A DNA stretch of 64,000 nt from Alphaproteobacteria bacterium (GTDB lineage: Bacteria > Pseudomonadota > Alphaproteobacteria > UBA8366 > Aestuariispiraceae), in contig JASJDC010000005.1 in the NCBI GenBank assembly GCA_030065235.1, positions 248,001 to 312,000 on the forward strand, written 5' to 3'. The first letter of the stretch is position 1, and each line of letters starts with the position of its first letter. Below the pieces are notes generated by a model, which was not told the DNA's origin, searched no databases, and saw only the letters and a program-made list of their open reading frames with translations. This document shows, piece by piece, positions 25,392 to 35,080 of the stretch. The translations under genes were made by a program, and so were the position numbers.

Positions 25392-26831
25392 ATGACTGCA
25401 CGCGTGAACGGCCTGTCATCCGTCGGCGGGGTCGGGGTCGCCCTGCTATTGGGGCTCGCCATAGGCCTGCTCGGCGGCGCGACCGCGTCCCGGGCGCAAC
25501 AGGTCCCGGACAGCGACGGCCAGATCAAATTGACCTTCGCGCCGATCGTGAAAAAAACCGCGCCGGCGGTGGTGAACATCTACACGAAGAAAGTCGTGCG
25601 CCAGCGCGGCAACCGGCTGTTCGACGATCCGTTTTTTCGGCGCTTTTTCGGCGATAGCCTGCCGTTCAATAGCGGGCCGCGCGAACGGGTGGAGAATTCG
25701 CTGGGATCTGGGGTCATCGTCGACGATGACGGCATCGTCATCACCAATCATCATGTGATCGACGGGGCCGACGAGATTCGGGTGGTTCTGACAGACAAGC
25801 GCGAATTTCAGGCGGCGGTTCTGCTCAGCGATCAGCGGACCGACATCGCCATTCTGCAGATGCAGGAGTTGAAGCGCGACCTGCCGACGATCCCATTTGG
25901 CGATTCCGAAGACATCGAAGTCGGCGATCTTGTGATCGCCATCGGAAATCCCTTCGGTCTGGGCCAGACGGTGACCAGTGGAATCGTCTCCGGCTTGGCG
26001 CGGACCTCGGTCGGGATCACCGACTTCCGCTCCTTCATTCAGACCGATGCGGCGATCAACCCCGGCAATTCCGGCGGCGCCCTGATCGACACCAACGGTC
26101 GGCTGATCGGCATCAACACGGCGATCTTCTCCAAGAGCGGCGGCAGCCAGGGAATCGGCTTCGCCGTGCCGATCAGTATGGTGCGTCGGATCCTATCCAG
26201 CGCCGTGGCGGGCGAGCCCTTGGTCCGGCCGTGGCTCGGTTTCTCCGGCCGCGACGTGGATGCGGAGATCGCCGAGGCCTTGGGATTGGAACTGCCGGGC
26301 GGCGTGATCGTCGAGGAGGTCCATCCCGAGAGCCCCGCCAGCGCTGCGGGCTTGGAACGCGGGGATGTGATTATTTCGGTGGCCGGCCGGCAGGTCGACG
26401 ATGGACAAAGCCTGCGTTTCTACTTCGCCACCCGCGAGTTGGGCGGGGAGGTGGAACTCGGCTATCTGCGCGGCGAGAGCTTTCAGGAATCGCGCTTTGC
26501 GCTGTTGGCGCCGCCAGAGACACCGCCGCGGGATCGCACCGACATCGCCGGCGACTTCCCGATTTCCGGGTTGCGGGTGGTCAACCTGTCCCCCCGCGTC
26601 GCCGAGGAGATGGGGATTTCCACAGATATGACCGGCGTCATCGTCGAGGGCGTCCGGCGCGGGTCGGTGGCGGCCCAGGCCGGCATTCGACGGATGGATA
26701 TCATCACGACGGTGAACGGACGGGACATCACGCTGGTTTCCGATCTGGTCGCCATCACCCGCTCGCCGCCGGGCCAGTGGCTGGTGGAATTGAACCGGCA
26801 GGGACGCCGACTGGTCCTGGAGGTGCGCTAG
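25392..26831 (+). CDS. Do/DegQ-type periplasmic serine protease
   Basis: 479 residues. Periplasmic trypsin-like protease and chaperone of the HtrA family. An N-terminal signal/anchor (about residues 14-34) is followed by the protease domain with the triad His121 (TNHHVI), Asp151 (RTDIAILQ) and Ser227 (GNSGGAL), then two PDZ domains (about 285-370 and 395-475). It is transcribed away from dctP and followed one nt later by rarA. Confidence 0.93.
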   Translation: MTARVNGLSSVGGVGVALLLGLAIGLLGGATASRAQQVPDSDGQIKLTFAPIVKKTAPAVVNIYTKKVVRQRGNRLFDDPFFRRFFGDSLPFNSGPRERVENSLGSGVIVDDDGIVITNHHVIDGADEIRVVLTDKREFQAAVLLSDQRTDIAILQMQELKRDLPTIPFGDSEDIEVGDLVIAIGNPFGLGQTVTSGIVSGLARTSVGITDFRSFIQTDAAINPGNSGGALIDTNGRLIGINTAIFSKSGGSQGIGFAVPISMVRRILSSAVAGEPLVRPWLGFSGRDVDAEIAEALGLELPGGVIVEEVHPESPASAAGLERGDVIISVAGRQVDDGQSLRFYFATRELGGEVELGYLRGESFQESRFALLAPPETPPRDRTDIAGDFPISGLRVVNLSPRVAEEMGISTDMTGVIVEGVRRGSVAAQAGIRRMDIITTVNGRDITLVSDLVAITRSPPGQWLVELNRQGRRLVLEVR

Positions 26832-26832
26832 G

Positions 26833-28161
26833 GTGGCGTCCCGCAAGAAAGCGGGGGCCGACGCCGGACCGGGACTCTTCGCCGCCCAGGCGCCGCGCCC
26901 GCTGGCCGACCGGCTGCGGCCGCAAAGCCTGGACGAGGTCGTTGGGCAGGACCATCTGCTGGGACCCGAAGGCCCATTGCGGCGGATGGTCGATCAGGGC
27001 CGGCTCAGTTCCCTGATCCTTTGGGGCGGGCCCGGCTGCGGCAAGACGACCATCGCCCGGCTGTTGGCGGAAGGCAGCGATCTGGCTTTCGAGCCGCTGT
27101 CGGCCGTCTTTTCCGGCGTCGCGGACCTGCGTGCGGTCTTCGAACGCGCTCGCGACCGGCGTGTCGGCGGTCAGGGGACGCTGCTTTTTGTTGACGAGAT
27201 CCACCGATTCAACCGGGCGCAGCAGGACGGTTTCTTGCCCTATGTCGAAGACGGCACGGTCATTCTGGTCGGCGCGACGACGGAGAATCCGAGCTTTGAG
27301 TTGAATGCGGCGCTGCTGTCGCGGGCGCAGGTCTTCGTCCTGAACCGGCTCGACGCGGCGGCGCTCGGCGATCTGATCGCGCGGGCCGAAGCGGAGGAGG
27401 GACGGCCGGTCCCGGTCGATACGGATGCGCGATCGGCTCTGATCGCGATGGCCGACGGCGACGGGCGCTATCTCTTGAATATGGTCGAGGCGCTCTACAC
27501 GACCGGCGTCTCCAAGCCGATGACGCCCGAGGACTTGACCGGAATCGTACAACGCCGGCTGCCAATCTATGACAAGGCGCAGGAGAGCCACTACAATCTG
27601 ATCAGCGCCCTGCATAAATCGCTGCGCGGATCCGATTGCGACGCGGCGCTCTATTGGTTCGCCCGGATGCTGGCGGGCGGCGAAGACCCTCTCTACATCG
27701 CGCGCAGGCTTGTGCGTTTCGCCTATGAGGATGTTGGTATGGCCGACCCACAGGCGGCGCTGCAGGCGCTGGCCGGATGGGACGCCTATGACCGGTTGGG
27801 CTCGCCCGAGGGGGAGCTGTCGCTGGCGCAAGTGGTGATCTATCTGGCGACGGCCCCGAAATCGAACGCGGTCTACACGGCCTACAAGGCCGGGGCCAGG
27901 ACCGCCAAGGAGACGGGCTCGCTGCCGCCGCCGAAACATATCCTGAACGCGCCGACCGCGTTGATGAAAGAGATCGGCTACGGCGCCGGCTATCACTATG
28001 ACCATGACGCCGAGGACGGATTTTCCGGCCAGAGCTATTTCCCCGACACGATGGCCAGAGCGGCGCTGTATCACCCGGTCGAACGCGGTTTCGAACGCGA
28101 AATCAAGAAACGATTGGACTATTGGTCCCGGCTTCGGTCGCGGCGGGAAACGGAGGGTTGA
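26833..28161 (+). CDS. rarA: Replication-associated recombination protein A (RarA/MgsA)
   Basis: 442 residues, AAA+ ATPase acting at stalled replication forks. The start is the GTG at 26,833, one nt after the protease stop. Walker A GGPGCGKTT near residue 65, Walker B LLFVDEIHRF near 117-126, the sensor region ATTENPSFELNAALLSRAQV, and the C-terminal tetramerisation part with DAALYWFARMLAGGEDPLYIARRLVRFAYEDVG. Normal length and intact. Confidence 0.94.
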   Translation: MASRKKAGADAGPGLFAAQAPRPLADRLRPQSLDEVVGQDHLLGPEGPLRRMVDQGRLSSLILWGGPGCGKTTIARLLAEGSDLAFEPLSAVFSGVADLRAVFERARDRRVGGQGTLLFVDEIHRFNRAQQDGFLPYVEDGTVILVGATTENPSFELNAALLSRAQVFVLNRLDAAALGDLIARAEAEEGRPVPVDTDARSALIAMADGDGRYLLNMVEALYTTGVSKPMTPEDLTGIVQRRLPIYDKAQESHYNLISALHKSLRGSDCDAALYWFARMLAGGEDPLYIARRLVRFAYEDVGMADPQAALQALAGWDAYDRLGSPEGELSLAQVVIYLATAPKSNAVYTAYKAGARTAKETGSLPPPKHILNAPTALMKEIGYGAGYHYDHDAEDGFSGQSYFPDTMARAALYHPVERGFEREIKKRLDYWSRLRSRRETEG

Positions 28162-28226
28162 GACGGGGCGCGCGAAACCAATACCTTCGCTTGTTTCCCT
28201 GCCATCCGAGACCTAGTTTCCGGCTC

Positions 28227-28607
28227 ATGAAATTGATCCTCGCCATTGCATTGGGCGGCGCGCTTGGGGCCGTCGGTCGGCATCTCGCGGCGCATCGCCT
28301 GAATGAGTGGATCGGCGGCGGATTCCCGGTCGGGATCATGGCCTGCAACATCGTTGGATCGTTTCTTATGGGGGCGCTGGTCGAACTGGCGGCGCTCACC
28401 TGGTCGCCCTCCGCCGAAATGCGCGCCTTTTTGACGGTCGGGGTGCTCGGCGCTTTCACCACTTTCTCGACTTTTTCACTTGAGACGGTGTTGCTGATCC
28501 AACGCGGCGAGGCGGTGAAAGCCGCGCTCTATGTCGGCCTGTCGGTCGGTCTGTCGATCCTCGGGCTCGTCGCCGGGATGCAGTCGGTCAAGGCGGCGCT
28601 GTCATGA
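28227..28607 (+). CDS. crcB: Fluoride exporter CrcB/Fluc
   Basis: 126 residues with four membrane helices; a dual-topology fluoride channel. Key motifs: GGALGAVGRH in helix 1, CNIVGSFLMG in helix 2, and GVLGAFTTFSTFSLET in helix 3 containing the phenylalanine box and central Na+ site. The ATG at 28,227 gives the standard start MKLILAIALGGALGA. Its stop overlaps the next start by 4 nt (ATGA), so it is translated with the pseudouridine synthase gene. No fluoride riboswitch is recognised in the 65-nt gap upstream. Confidence 0.93.
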   Translation: MKLILAIALGGALGAVGRHLAAHRLNEWIGGGFPVGIMACNIVGSFLMGALVELAALTWSPSAEMRAFLTVGVLGAFTTFSTFSLETVLLIQRGEAVKAALYVGLSVGLSILGLVAGMQSVKAALS

Positions 28608-29740
28608 GCGGTGTGCAAATCCGGGTGGTCGGCCGCAAGGACGCCGAATTGCGGCTTGATCGGTGGTTCAAGGAGCATTTCCCTGATCTTGGCTTCGGCC
28701 GGCTGCAGAAACTGCTGCGCACCGGCCAGGTGCGAGTCGACGGCAAACGCGCCAAGGCGGGCCAAAAGGTCCTGGCCGGACAGGAAATTCGGGTCCCGCC
28801 GTTGGCGCCGAAGCCTGAGAGCGGCGACGCGCCGGTGCGGCGGCTCGGTCCGAAATCGGCCGTCGTATCGCCGGAAGATACGAGTTTGCTGAAATCAATG
28901 GTGATCTACCGCAGCGACGATGTCTTCGTCGTCAACAAGCCGGCTGGGCTCGCGGTCCAGGGCGGGGCCAAGACGGAACGGCATCTGGACGGGATGCTCC
29001 CCGCCTTGGCCGGGCCGGACGGCGAGGTCCCGCGCTTGGTCCACCGGCTCGACCGGGACACCAGCGGCGTGATGATGCTGGCCCGCACGCGCAAGGCGGC
29101 GACCGCGCTCTCAAACGCGTTGAAAGGCAAGGACACGCGCAAGCTCTATTGGGCGATCACCGCCGGCGTTCCCAACCCGCGCGAAGGCGAGATCAGCATG
29201 GCGCTCAGCAAGTCGGGCGGGCCGGGGCGCGAGCGCGTCGTCGCGGACGCCGAGGACGGCAAATCAGCGATCACCTGGTACAAAGTGATCGACGCCGCCG
29301 GGGCGCGGGCCGCGCTGGTTGCGCTGTGGCCGCGCACCGGCCGAACCCATCAGTTGCGCGCGCATATGGCGGAACTGGGCGCGCCGATCCTGGGCGACGG
29401 GAAATATGGCGGCAAGTCGGCGTTCCTCAGCGGCGACGCCTTTCCGAAGCAGGTGCATCTGCATGCGCGGGAGATCGATATTCCCGCCGCGTCCGATAAG
29501 CCGACGGTCAAAGGGGCCGGCGCGCGGGTGACAGCGCCATTGCCGGACCATATGCGGCAATCCCTGGCGCTGCTCGGCCTCAACGCTGAAGATCTGGCTG
29601 AGGACCCGTTCGAGGGTTGGTCGGCCCCGAAACCGCGCAAAAACAAGAAAACGGGCGAAGGCCGCGCGTCGCGGGGGCGGCCGGCCAAGACGGCTAGGGC
29701 GAAGCGGGGCAAACGCTGGTCGACCCGGCCAAGGGCCTGA
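28604..29740 (+). CDS. RluC/RluD-family rRNA pseudouridine synthase
   Basis: 378 residues. N-terminal S4 RNA-binding domain (about 15-75, RLDRWFKEHFPDLGFGRLQKLLRTGQVRVDG) and a RluA-type catalytic domain with the active-site Asp in HRLDRDTSGVMMLART near residue 151. Sites are in 23S rRNA by family precedent; RluC is most likely. The last ~30 residues are a lysine/arginine-rich tail (RASRGRPAKTARAKRGKRW). Overlaps crcB by 4 nt and precedes a HAD gene by 8 nt. Confidence 0.87.
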   Translation: MSGVQIRVVGRKDAELRLDRWFKEHFPDLGFGRLQKLLRTGQVRVDGKRAKAGQKVLAGQEIRVPPLAPKPESGDAPVRRLGPKSAVVSPEDTSLLKSMVIYRSDDVFVVNKPAGLAVQGGAKTERHLDGMLPALAGPDGEVPRLVHRLDRDTSGVMMLARTRKAATALSNALKGKDTRKLYWAITAGVPNPREGEISMALSKSGGPGRERVVADAEDGKSAITWYKVIDAAGARAALVALWPRTGRTHQLRAHMAELGAPILGDGKYGGKSAFLSGDAFPKQVHLHAREIDIPAASDKPTVKGAGARVTAPLPDHMRQSLALLGLNAEDLAEDPFEGWSAPKPRKNKKTGEGRASRGRPAKTARAKRGKRWSTRPRA

Positions 29741-29748
29741 CCCAGGCG

Positions 29749-30450
29749 ATGACGCGCCCATCACCTGACACTGAGCCAGCGCCGTTTGTCGTCTTCGATT
29801 GCGACGGGACCCTGGTGGACAGCCAGCGCGGCATCATCCTCTCTGCGCGCGCGGCCCTCGAACAAGAAGGGCTGCCGATCCCCAGCGATGAGTTCATCCG
29901 CCGGGGCGTCGGCCTGCGGCTGGACGCGGCGTTGGCGCGGTTGGCCCCGGAGGCGGACGCCGAGACCCTGACGCGCATCGTCGAGACCTATCGCAACACG
30001 TTCTTCCAACTGCGTCAGTCGCCCGATCATCAGGAACCGCTCTATGAGGGGGCGGCGGACAGTATCGCCAGCCTGGCGCAGGCCGGTTGCCTGTTGGGGA
30101 TCGCCACCGGCAAGAGCCGGCGCGGCCTGCTCGCGACGCTGGAACGGCACGGCTGGAGCGATGCCTTTGTCGTTTTGAAGACGGCCGATGACGGGCCCGG
30201 TAAGCCGGATCCGACGATCTTGCAGGATGCGATCCTGGAGGCCGGCGCCGCGCCGGAGACGACGGTCATGGTCGGCGACACGAGCTTCGATATCGGCATG
30301 GCGCGGGCCGCGCGGGTCTATGCGATCGGGGTCGGTTGGGGCTACCATCCGACAGAAGAGCTTGCGCGGGCCGGCGCCGACGCGCTTATCGATGACTATA
30401 CCGAGCTCACGCCTGCGATCAGGCGCGTTTTGAAAGGGCTTATCACATGA
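29749..30450 (+). CDS. HAD-superfamily phosphatase (phosphoglycolate phosphatase-like)
   Basis: 233 residues. Nucleophile motif FDCDGTLVDS at residues 16-25, motif II GIATGKSRRG near 115, motif III GKPDPTI near 152 and motif IV VGDTSFDIGMA near 174, with a helical cap of subclass IA. Probably removes phosphate from a small metabolite; the rluC-HAD order is common in proteobacteria, where this gene is often annotated Gph-like. Its stop overlaps the AsmA gene start by 4 nt. Confidence 0.88.
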   Translation: MTRPSPDTEPAPFVVFDCDGTLVDSQRGIILSARAALEQEGLPIPSDEFIRRGVGLRLDAALARLAPEADAETLTRIVETYRNTFFQLRQSPDHQEPLYEGAADSIASLAQAGCLLGIATGKSRRGLLATLERHGWSDAFVVLKTADDGPGKPDPTILQDAILEAGAAPETTVMVGDTSFDIGMARAARVYAIGVGWGYHPTEELARAGADALIDDYTELTPAIRRVLKGLIT

Positions 30451-33400
30451 AATGGGTGGTGCGGATCGGCCTCGGGCTTCTCGTCTTAGTCGTGGTGGCG
30501 GTTGGGGGCGCCTTGGCCTTCATCGCGACCCTGGACAAGACCTTCTTCGAGAACCAGGCGAAGCAGGCGACAGGACGGGATCTATCGATTACGGCGCTGG
30601 ATCTGAACCTGTTGTCGATGACGCCATCCGTGTCGCTGCGCGGCTTAGCGTTCGAAAACGCGGTCTGGTCGTCCACTCCCTATCTCGCGACCGTCGAGTC
30701 GCTGGACCTTTCGATCAAACTGACGCCACTTTTTTCCGGCGTCTTGGATGTCGAGCGCCTGATCCTGAACGGGGCCGAGATTTCCGTTGAATTCGACGAA
30801 ACCGGCCGCAGCAATTTGGACTTCGACGCCGAAGACGACGCGCCGGCGCAATCTGAAGCGGCCGGGGACGCGGGTCCGCGACCTGGGGAGGGCGGCGGCG
30901 CGCCGCTGCTGCCGATCCTCCGTTTGGTCGATATTTCCGATGTGACGGTCACGATCAGTGATGCGTCGCGCGACCTGACTAACGTTATCGCTTTCGAGCA
31001 AGTGTCGATCCGGGGCGATTCGGCGGATCAACCGTTGGACGTTCGCGTGATTGGGACCGCAAACGATCTGCCGCTTGTCGCCGACGGGCAATTGGGCGCG
31101 CCGGACGCGATCTTGGACCCGGCGCAGTCTTGGCCGGTGAATCTGGCGGGGGATTTTTCCGGGATCGGCTTTCAAGTTGACGGTGCGGTTCAAGACCCGG
31201 CGCGCGGCGCGGGCGTCGATGTCGTGTTCACGGTCAGCGGCGAGGAACTGGCGGACGCGGCGCGGCTTGCCCGGATCGACGTGCCGACCATCGGCGCTTT
31301 TGACCTTCGCGGTGAGTTGATCGGGGACGCAGAGACGGAATTGGCGATCCGAGACCTGAATATCGAGATCGGCTCCACCGCTTTCGTGCGTATTGAGGCG
31401 TCGGGGGGCGTCGCTGCGGTGACGAAGGGCGAGGGCGTCGCCTTGGATGTGCTGGTTCAGGGCTTGGAAACCGCCGCCTTGTCGCCGGTCGTTGAACGGT
31501 TCACCGGCGAGACCGTGCCGGCGCTCGGTCCTTATAACATCAGCGCCTCAATCAATGGCGGCCAGAGCAGCGGCTTGGCGCTCAGCAATCTGAATCTTGC
31601 GCTCGGGCGCAGCGACTTTCTGGTGGTCAACGCCAATGGCTCTGTGGCGGACCTTCTGACCGCGAGCGGCGTCAGCGTCGGCTTCGCGCTGCAGACGCCG
31701 TCCATCGCCGGCCTCAATCCGTTGGTCGAACCCTATACGCCCCAACCGATCCCCGATCTCGGCGCGCTCCTGGTGCAGGGCGTCGTCACCGGCGGACTCG
31801 AATCCGAGTTGCAACTGTCGGACTTGAACCTCGATCTGGGCGGCTCGGATTTGGTGCGGGTGACCGCGACGGGCGGCGTCTCGAACGTGCTTAACAGCCG
31901 CGGGCTTGATCTCGTGATCCGCGCCGTGAGCGACCAGGTCGGCGCCCTGTCGCCGTTGGCGCAGCAATATGCGGGTCAGGAAATCCCGGCATTAGGGCCG
32001 CTGGACGCCGCCGCAACCGTGGTTGGCGATCTTGAGGGCGTAGTCCGCATTAATGATCTGTCTTTGTCCTTGGGCGACTCCAACCTGATCGCGGTGACCG
32101 CCGCCGGCGTAATCGAGAATGTCTTGGAGCAGCGTGGGATCAATCTCGCCCTGACCGCGAAGAGCGACCAGATCGCGGCTCTTTCGCCGCTGGCGCAGCG
32201 CTACGCGGGGCAGGACGTTCCGACCCTGGGGCCTTTGGACGCATCCGCGACCATATTTGGCGATCTGGATGGCGCGATCGGCCTGCGCGACCTGTCCTTG
32301 GCCTTAGGCGGCCCTGACCTGATCGCCGTCACGGCCAACGGCGCGATCGAGGATATTGTGGACCAACGCGGGATCAATCTCGCGCTCACCGCCAACAGCG
32401 ATCAAATCGGCGCCTTGTCGCCGCTGGTCCAACAATATGCCGGCCAGCCTGTTCCGGCGCTTGGCCCGCTCGACCTATCGGCCTCGATCACTGGCGATGT
32501 GAACGGCGTACTGGCGCTAAGCGCCTTGGACATGACGCTCGGGGGCGGCGGCGTAATAGACGCACAAGTCACCGGCGGCGTCGCTGACCTTGCAGCGCTG
32601 ACCGGGCTGGACCTGCGCATCATGGCGCAAGGGGACGAAACCGCGGATCTCACCCCAATCGTCGAGCAATTCGGGGCCGACCCGGTCCCGGCCTTCGGGC
32701 CGTTCTCGATCCAGGCGACAGTCCGGGGGTCGCCTGACAGCGCGATGGCGCTCGAAGACATGGCGGTGAATATCGGCGCGGCGGAGACGGCCCGGCTCTC
32801 CTTTTCTGGCGCGATTGCGGATGTGGTGGCGCTTTCGGGCGTCGATGTCGGCTTGGCTATAGAGAGTCCAAACCTCGCCAACGCCTCGACCGCGGATATC
32901 GAGCTGCCGCCGATCGGGCCGATCGAACTGCGCGCCCGGGCCACGGGAACGCTGTCGGAGCGGATCGAGATGCGCGGTCTGACCGCAACGATCGGCTCTA
33001 GCGATCTTGCGGGCGATCTGGTCGCTTCGATTGACGGCGAGAGACCGCGCCTGGACATAACGCTGAATTCCAACCGCTTGGATACAGAGGAATTGTGGCT
33101 TAAACTGGAAAGCGACGAAGTCGCGTCGAGCGCCGGCGGCCAATCCGGGTCTGCAAGTGCTGCGGCGCCCGATGATGGTCGGGTCATTCCCGATGATCCC
33201 TTGCCGTTCGAACTGCTCAGGGCTGTCGATGTCAATGGATCGGTGAAAGTGGCGACACTGCAGCTGCAAAAGTCGGAACTGACCAACGCGGAAATCGGGC
33301 TGTCGCTGAATAATGGCGATCTGAAGGTCTCGCCTCTAACAGCCAACGCGGCCGGCGGTCTGGTTACCGGCGATTTCGCGTTGACGGCGTCGCAAGATAC

Positions 33401-34136
33401 GCCATCGCTCAATTTCTCGTTGCAGGGCGATAATCTCGATATCGGCGGCGTGATGCTCATTCTAGGAACGCCTGGGGTGATCAGCGGCCCGTTGACCGTG
33501 GATGTATCACTGTCCGGGCTTGGCCGCAGCCCGCGCGAAATCGCCGGGTCGCTGGACGGTTTCGCGCGCGTGCTGGTCGCCAATGGCCAGATGAACAAGT
33601 CGGCGATGATCCGGGAGTATGGCGAGGGCGTGACGCTTGTGACCCAAATCCTGTTCGCCAATCGAGAGGATGTCATCGTCGAGTGCCTGATCGCCGACAC
33701 CGTGCTTGAGAACGGCGTCGTCAAGACCCAAGCCGCTGCGGTGGAAACCGAGATTTCCACGATCACTGTCGATGGCGATGTCGACCTAGGTCAGGAAACG
33801 TTGGATCTTGATGTCGTGCCGCGCGGCAGCATCGCCGGGTCGGTTAATCTCGGCGTTCCCGTCGCTGTCGGCGGCACCTTTACCTCGCCGAGCTACCGCA
33901 TTCGCGGCGGCAGGGCGGCCTTGGGCGTCGGCCTGGGCTTTTTGACCGGCGGCGTCGCCCCGGCGGTGGGCGCGCTCTTTGCGCAGAAGGTCGGCGTCGG
34001 CCATCCTTGCCGGGATATGAAAGTGCAGGCCGCTCCCACTCAGCCTGTCACCACGGAACCGGCGGAGCCCCAGAGCGAGCCCGCATCGCCGGAAGAGGCG
34101 GTTCGTGGTTTGCTGGAAGGCCTGCTCGGCGATTGA
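30447..34136 (+). CDS. AsmA-family protein with 78-residue repeats
   Basis: 1,229 residues. One N-terminal membrane anchor (about 5-27), an AsmA N-terminal domain (QATGRDLSITALDLNLLSMTP), and a C-terminal AsmA-like part ending in a Pro/Glu tail. Between residues ~290 and ~800 six copies of a 78-residue unit repeat; the unit contains L(S/N)PLVxxYxGQxVPxLGPLD followed by a DLNLxLGxSDLI strand pattern. Copies 3-5 are most alike. AsmA-like proteins of this kind are thought to form long beta-rich bridges for lipid transport between the inner and outer membranes; here the repeat number would set bridge length. Overlaps the HAD gene by 4 nt. Confidence 0.88.
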   Translation: MKWVVRIGLGLLVLVVVAVGGALAFIATLDKTFFENQAKQATGRDLSITALDLNLLSMTPSVSLRGLAFENAVWSSTPYLATVESLDLSIKLTPLFSGVLDVERLILNGAEISVEFDETGRSNLDFDAEDDAPAQSEAAGDAGPRPGEGGGAPLLPILRLVDISDVTVTISDASRDLTNVIAFEQVSIRGDSADQPLDVRVIGTANDLPLVADGQLGAPDAILDPAQSWPVNLAGDFSGIGFQVDGAVQDPARGAGVDVVFTVSGEELADAARLARIDVPTIGAFDLRGELIGDAETELAIRDLNIEIGSTAFVRIEASGGVAAVTKGEGVALDVLVQGLETAALSPVVERFTGETVPALGPYNISASINGGQSSGLALSNLNLALGRSDFLVVNANGSVADLLTASGVSVGFALQTPSIAGLNPLVEPYTPQPIPDLGALLVQGVVTGGLESELQLSDLNLDLGGSDLVRVTATGGVSNVLNSRGLDLVIRAVSDQVGALSPLAQQYAGQEIPALGPLDAAATVVGDLEGVVRINDLSLSLGDSNLIAVTAAGVIENVLEQRGINLALTAKSDQIAALSPLAQRYAGQDVPTLGPLDASATIFGDLDGAIGLRDLSLALGGPDLIAVTANGAIEDIVDQRGINLALTANSDQIGALSPLVQQYAGQPVPALGPLDLSASITGDVNGVLALSALDMTLGGGGVIDAQVTGGVADLAALTGLDLRIMAQGDETADLTPIVEQFGADPVPAFGPFSIQATVRGSPDSAMALEDMAVNIGAAETARLSFSGAIADVVALSGVDVGLAIESPNLANASTADIELPPIGPIELRARATGTLSERIEMRGLTATIGSSDLAGDLVASIDGERPRLDITLNSNRLDTEELWLKLESDEVASSAGGQSGSASAAAPDDGRVIPDDPLPFELLRAVDVNGSVKVATLQLQKSELTNAEIGLSLNNGDLKVSPLTANAAGGLVTGDFALTASQDTPSLNFSLQGDNLDIGGVMLILGTPGVISGPLTVDVSLSGLGRSPREIAGSLDGFARVLVANGQMNKSAMIREYGEGVTLVTQILFANREDVIVECLIADTVLENGVVKTQAAAVETEISTITVDGDVDLGQETLDLDVVPRGSIAGSVNLGVPVAVGGTFTSPSYRIRGGRAALGVGLGFLTGGVAPAVGALFAQKVGVGHPCRDMKVQAAPTQPVTTEPAEPQSEPASPEEAVRGLLEGLLGD
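31509..32690 (+). repeat. Six 234-bp coding repeats in the AsmA gene
   Basis: The G(E/Q)xVPxLGP element recurs at 31,509, 31,743, 31,977, about 32,211, 32,445 and 32,679, an exact 234-bp (78-codon) period. The middle copies share long runs such as QRGINLALTA and SDQIxALSPL, indicating recent internal duplication. Confidence 0.85.
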
Positions 34137-34163
34137 TCCCGGGCGAAGATAGGCGGGATTTAG

Positions 34164-34865
34164 GTGAAACGCTTCTACAAGACAGCCTCCGTCCAGGCGT
34201 CAAAGGTCGGCGAAGGCTATCAAGTCTTTCTGGATGACCGGGTTCTGAAATCTCCGGCCAGGGCCGGTCTGATCCTGCCGACCGACGCCGTGGCCGAGGC
34301 GATTGCGGAGGAATGGCGCGGCCAAGAGGAACAGATTCAGCCCGCGTCGATGCCGATGATGACCCTGGCCGCGACGGCGGTCGATCGGGTCGCGCCGCAA
34401 CGGGACGCGGTCGCGGCGGAGGCGGCGGCCTATGCCGGTTCGGACCTGTTGTGCTACCGCGCCGATCTTCAGGCGGAGCTGGCGGCTGCGCAGGCCGCCG
34501 GCTGGGACCCGGTCCTTGATTGGGCGCAGGAGCGATTTGGCGCGTCTTTCATCATTACGAGCGGCGTCATGCCGGTGGTTCAGGCCAACACGACGCTGAT
34601 GCTGCTGGCGCGCGAGGCGGCTGGGCTCGACCCGTTTCGCCTGGCCGCCCTACATACATTGACGGCGGCGATGGGATCCTTCGTGCTGGCCCTTGCCGTG
34701 CGGGAGAAGCAGGTCGCGCCCGACGCCGCCGTAGTGCTGTCGCAGATCGACGAAGATCATCAGGCGACGCTCTGGGGCCGCGACGAAGAGGCGGTCGAGC
34801 GTCGGGCGCGGGTCGAGGAGGACGTCCTGTCGGCGAGCCGCTTTCTCGACTTGCTCGAGAGCTAG
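34164..34865 (+). CDS. ATP12-type F1-ATPase assembly chaperone
   Basis: 233 residues, the alphaproteobacterial relative of mitochondrial ATP12, which binds the F1 alpha subunit during ATP synthase assembly. Seen: MKRFYKTASV and GYQVFLDDRVLKSPAR at the start, AEEWRGQEEQIQPASMPMMTLAATAVDR, SDLLCYRA, and DQATLWGRDEEA-type ending (DHQATLWGRDEEA). The start is the GTG at 34,164. Starts 27 nt after the AsmA gene stop. Confidence 0.92.
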   Translation: MKRFYKTASVQASKVGEGYQVFLDDRVLKSPARAGLILPTDAVAEAIAEEWRGQEEQIQPASMPMMTLAATAVDRVAPQRDAVAAEAAAYAGSDLLCYRADLQAELAAAQAAGWDPVLDWAQERFGASFIITSGVMPVVQANTTLMLLAREAAGLDPFRLAALHTLTAAMGSFVLALAVREKQVAPDAAVVLSQIDEDHQATLWGRDEEAVERRARVEEDVLSASRFLDLLES

Positions 34866-35080
34866 ACGGCGCGGTCGCCCGCTGGAAACCATCGCGGTTT
34901 TTTGCAAGGCGCTCGGCGCCGGCTCATTTCCATACTGGAATGACCGATTTGCGGTGTATCAATGAAACGCCGCGGAAGCCGCGCCAGACTGGCCGCGCCT
35001 GACCGCCGGAGTCTGGCCATTCGGGCTTTCCTCCTTTAATCCGGAAAAGGTCGATGACGCGGCGCAGCGGGGGAGTTGCG
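34866..35080 (+). promoter_or_regulatory. Leader region of pccB
   Basis: 215-bp gap. It contains a palindrome TTCCA-TAC-TGGAA at 34,928-34,940 in a locally AT-rich spot, about 140 nt before the pccB start, and GGGAG as ribosome binding site at 35,071. The palindrome could be an operator for the propionyl-CoA carboxylase genes; no known regulator motif is matched. Confidence 0.3.

Noticed and set aside
26755-28074. 439-residue reverse-strand frame over rarA
   Set aside because: Antisense shadow; rarA motifs on the plus strand are complete.
32402-33766. 454-residue reverse-strand frame inside the AsmA gene
   Set aside because: Serine/proline-rich antisense of a coherent AsmA protein.
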